A DNA stretch of 34,938 nucleotides from Candidatus Taylorbacteria bacterium RIFCSPHIGHO2_12_FULL_45_16 (GTDB lineage Bacteria; Patescibacteriota; Minisyncoccia; Phycocordibacterales; PALSA-1337). Numbering within the stretch: the first letter of the stretch is position 1; every line of letters starts with the position of its first letter. Where the stretch lies: NCBI GenBank assembly GCA_001821055.1, contig MHRT01000001.1:91868-126805 (forward strand). Direction: 5' to 3'. A program made the translations under genes and the position numbers. The notes below the pieces were generated by a model. That model saw only the letters and a list, made by a program, of their open reading frames with translations, was not told the origin of the DNA and searched no databases. This document shows, piece by piece, positions 33,587-34,938 of this stretch.

Positions 33587-34938
33587 CTAGCGAGCCTTTT
33601 TGAGCCTCTGGGAGGGTAAATACCCTTAGAGGTAGCGACAGAATAGCGGTTTCAAACCCGCTTTTTCTGTTATAGGTCAATTTCTGCTCAAAAACCAGTT
33701 TGAGAACAAGCTTTTTCCTATGTATGTCTCCTGTCTCCCATTGTTTCAAAGGGTTTCTCAGAAAATCAAAAACAATTTCAAGAGCGGTTTCAATGTTCGG
33801 TCTATGTTGGTTCACTGACTTGACAGAATTTTTTAGAACCAACTCCTTTTCCATGAGTTCACTTATTCTTGTTTCATAGATTGCAACCATTCTATCTTCG
33901 GTCGTTCGAGATATTCTCTCAAGTAGTTTATTTCTTTCATCTTGCAAGGTTCTTATTTCTCCTTCGGTTCGTCTGGCTCTCGAAGCTACTCCTAACTCTT
34001 TCTTTTTCCACAAGTCACTAACTATCGCTTTGGTAAGTTCAAGAACTTGTTTGCTAGGTTTGATATTGTCTAATATAGCAACGAACTCCTTATCGATATT
34101 TTTTCTTGCTATGCTTTTGTTTCTTTCATCACAACCATTAGTCTTACAGCGATAGTATGGGAATCTGCCATTTCGACCTGTGCTCCAACTTGCTGTCATG
34201 GGTTGTTTGCAACAAGAACAAAGAACGAAACCTCTCAAAGGAAAATCTGGATTGAGAAGGTTCTTAACAAATGTTGTTGTCTTTTCTTTGAGGCGTTGTT
34301 GAATTATTTCATGTATAGAGAAATCAATAATCGGTTCATGGTCTGACTTTCTCATGCTTACTTCCCACGGAAGAAATTCAAGAAAACCTGCGTAGAAAAG
34401 ACTGTTACTTAATATCCTTTTTACGAATTCCAGATAGACTGGCTTACTGTTATTGATACTGTTAAGCAGTAAGAATCTCTGGACATCAACCTGTTCTTGA
34501 AATCTGCCAGAGGCAAAGCCTTCTAAGGCTTCCTTAACTATTTTAGCTTCTGGTTGAGGGGTAGCAACTGATAGATTACTCAAATTCTTTTTATATTTAT
34601 AACCAACCGCTAAACTTGGTAGGCAATAATGTCCTTGTTCAAGTCTGGCTCTCATCTTCTGCATTACTTGCCGTCTGTTTTGCTCACGCTCAAGCTCTCC
34701 AGTTGCCGCCATGATAGTTTCCACATATTTACCCTCTGGCGAGTCGGTAAAGACGAAATTAGGGCATTCTACACTAGCCTTACGCACTTTTATTGCCGTT
34801 TTAAGTTTCAAGTAATACTCTGTATCTCGAGCAAGTCTTTTGAGGTCATCGAAAATAATTACATAGTTGTTATAAGGCTTTTCATCCATGTAGCCAAGCA
34901 TCTCTGACATGGCGGGTCTTTTCATAAAGTCTCCGCCA
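33507..34938 (-). CDS. Large serine recombinase (Resolvase/Recombinase/zinc-ribbon family), N terminus beyond the window
   Basis: DDLKRLARDTEYYLKLKTAI, NFVFTDSPEGKYVETIMAATGELEREQNRRQV, GFVLCSCCKQPMTASWSTGRNGRFPYYRCKTNGC, coiled-coil C terminus; upstream codons GGDF-MKRPAM remain open to the window edge, so the tracked ATG is probably internal. Confidence 0.9.
   Translation of the reverse strand, partial: GGDFMKRPAMSEMLGYMDEKPYNNYVIIFDDLKRLARDTEYYLKLKTAIKVRKASVECPNFVFTDSPEGKYVETIMAATGELEREQNRRQVMQKMRARLEQGHYCLPSLAVGYKYKKNLSNLSVATPQPEAKIVKEALEGFASGRFQEQVDVQRFLLLNSINNSKPVYLEFVKRILSNSLFYAGFLEFLPWEVSMRKSDHEPIIDFSIHEIIQQRLKEKTTTFVKNLLNPDFPLRGFVLCSCCKQPMTASWSTGRNGRFPYYRCKTNGCDERNKSIARKNIDKEFVAILDNIKPSKQVLELTKAIVSDLWKKKELGVASRARRTEGEIRTLQDERNKLLERISRTTEDRMVAIYETRISELMEKELVLKNSVKSVNQHRPNIETALEIVFDFLRNPLKQWETGDIHRKKLVLKLVFEQKLTYNRKSGFETAILSLPLRVFTLPEAQKGSLVEMPGIEPGCNRYVSNDSTAVESFEV

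Noticed and set aside
33600-33645. Hairpin CCTCT..AGGGTA-AA-TACCCT..AGAGG right after ssrA as a tmRNA terminator
   Set aside because: No T-tract follows it and it lies inside the recombinase coding frame; may be an att-related palindrome but not supportable as a terminator.
1-34938. CRISPR array or restriction/defence island
   Set aside because: No regularly spaced direct repeats with unique spacers and no cas, R-M or other defence-protein motifs; repeats seen are short tandem or inverted only.

Overview
The window looks like a chromosomal segment from a Candidatus Patescibacteria (CPR, Parcubacteria-like) genome. This rests on small divergent housekeeping proteins, the typical CPR secreted-protein style ('APINVGTTEQRKSGPL...GKVLTSDANGVGTW') and word-like intergenic repeats. 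Left to right it holds: the C-terminal end of a response regulator; a type IV pilus block (PilB, PilC, three prepilin/PilX-like proteins); tpiA and pgk; a HIT protein; recJ; RNase H; a ComEC-like MBL protein; rpmB; a site-2 protease; an str-like block (rpsL, rpsG, then fusA after an insertion); two paralogous RelBE/YafQ-like toxin-antitoxin (TA) modules bracketing fusA; a 1094-aa secreted multidomain protein; adk-like, map and ndk; a candidate structured ncRNA; a beta-CASP nuclease; infC-rpmI-rplT (minus strand); a second secreted protein sharing a C-terminal domain with the first; a PLD/cardiolipin synthase; smpB; the tmRNA gene ssrA; and a large serine recombinase whose reading frame runs antisense into the ssrA 3' end (likely the edge of an integrated element leaving the window). 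Best leads: (i) the twin TA modules, each with a same-geometry palindromic operator over the antitoxin -10 but different half-sites; (ii) a ~205-nt structured RNA candidate at ~26584-26790 with its own promoter and terminator-like end; (iii) a ~100-nt promoter-hairpin-terminator unit plus a 36-aa ORF upstream of rpsL; (iv) the ssrA/serine recombinase junction; (v) widespread apparently leaderless start codons; (vi) intercistronic inverted repeats in ribosomal protein operons. All calls come from reading the sequence and the supplied ORF track. No database search or folding program was run.
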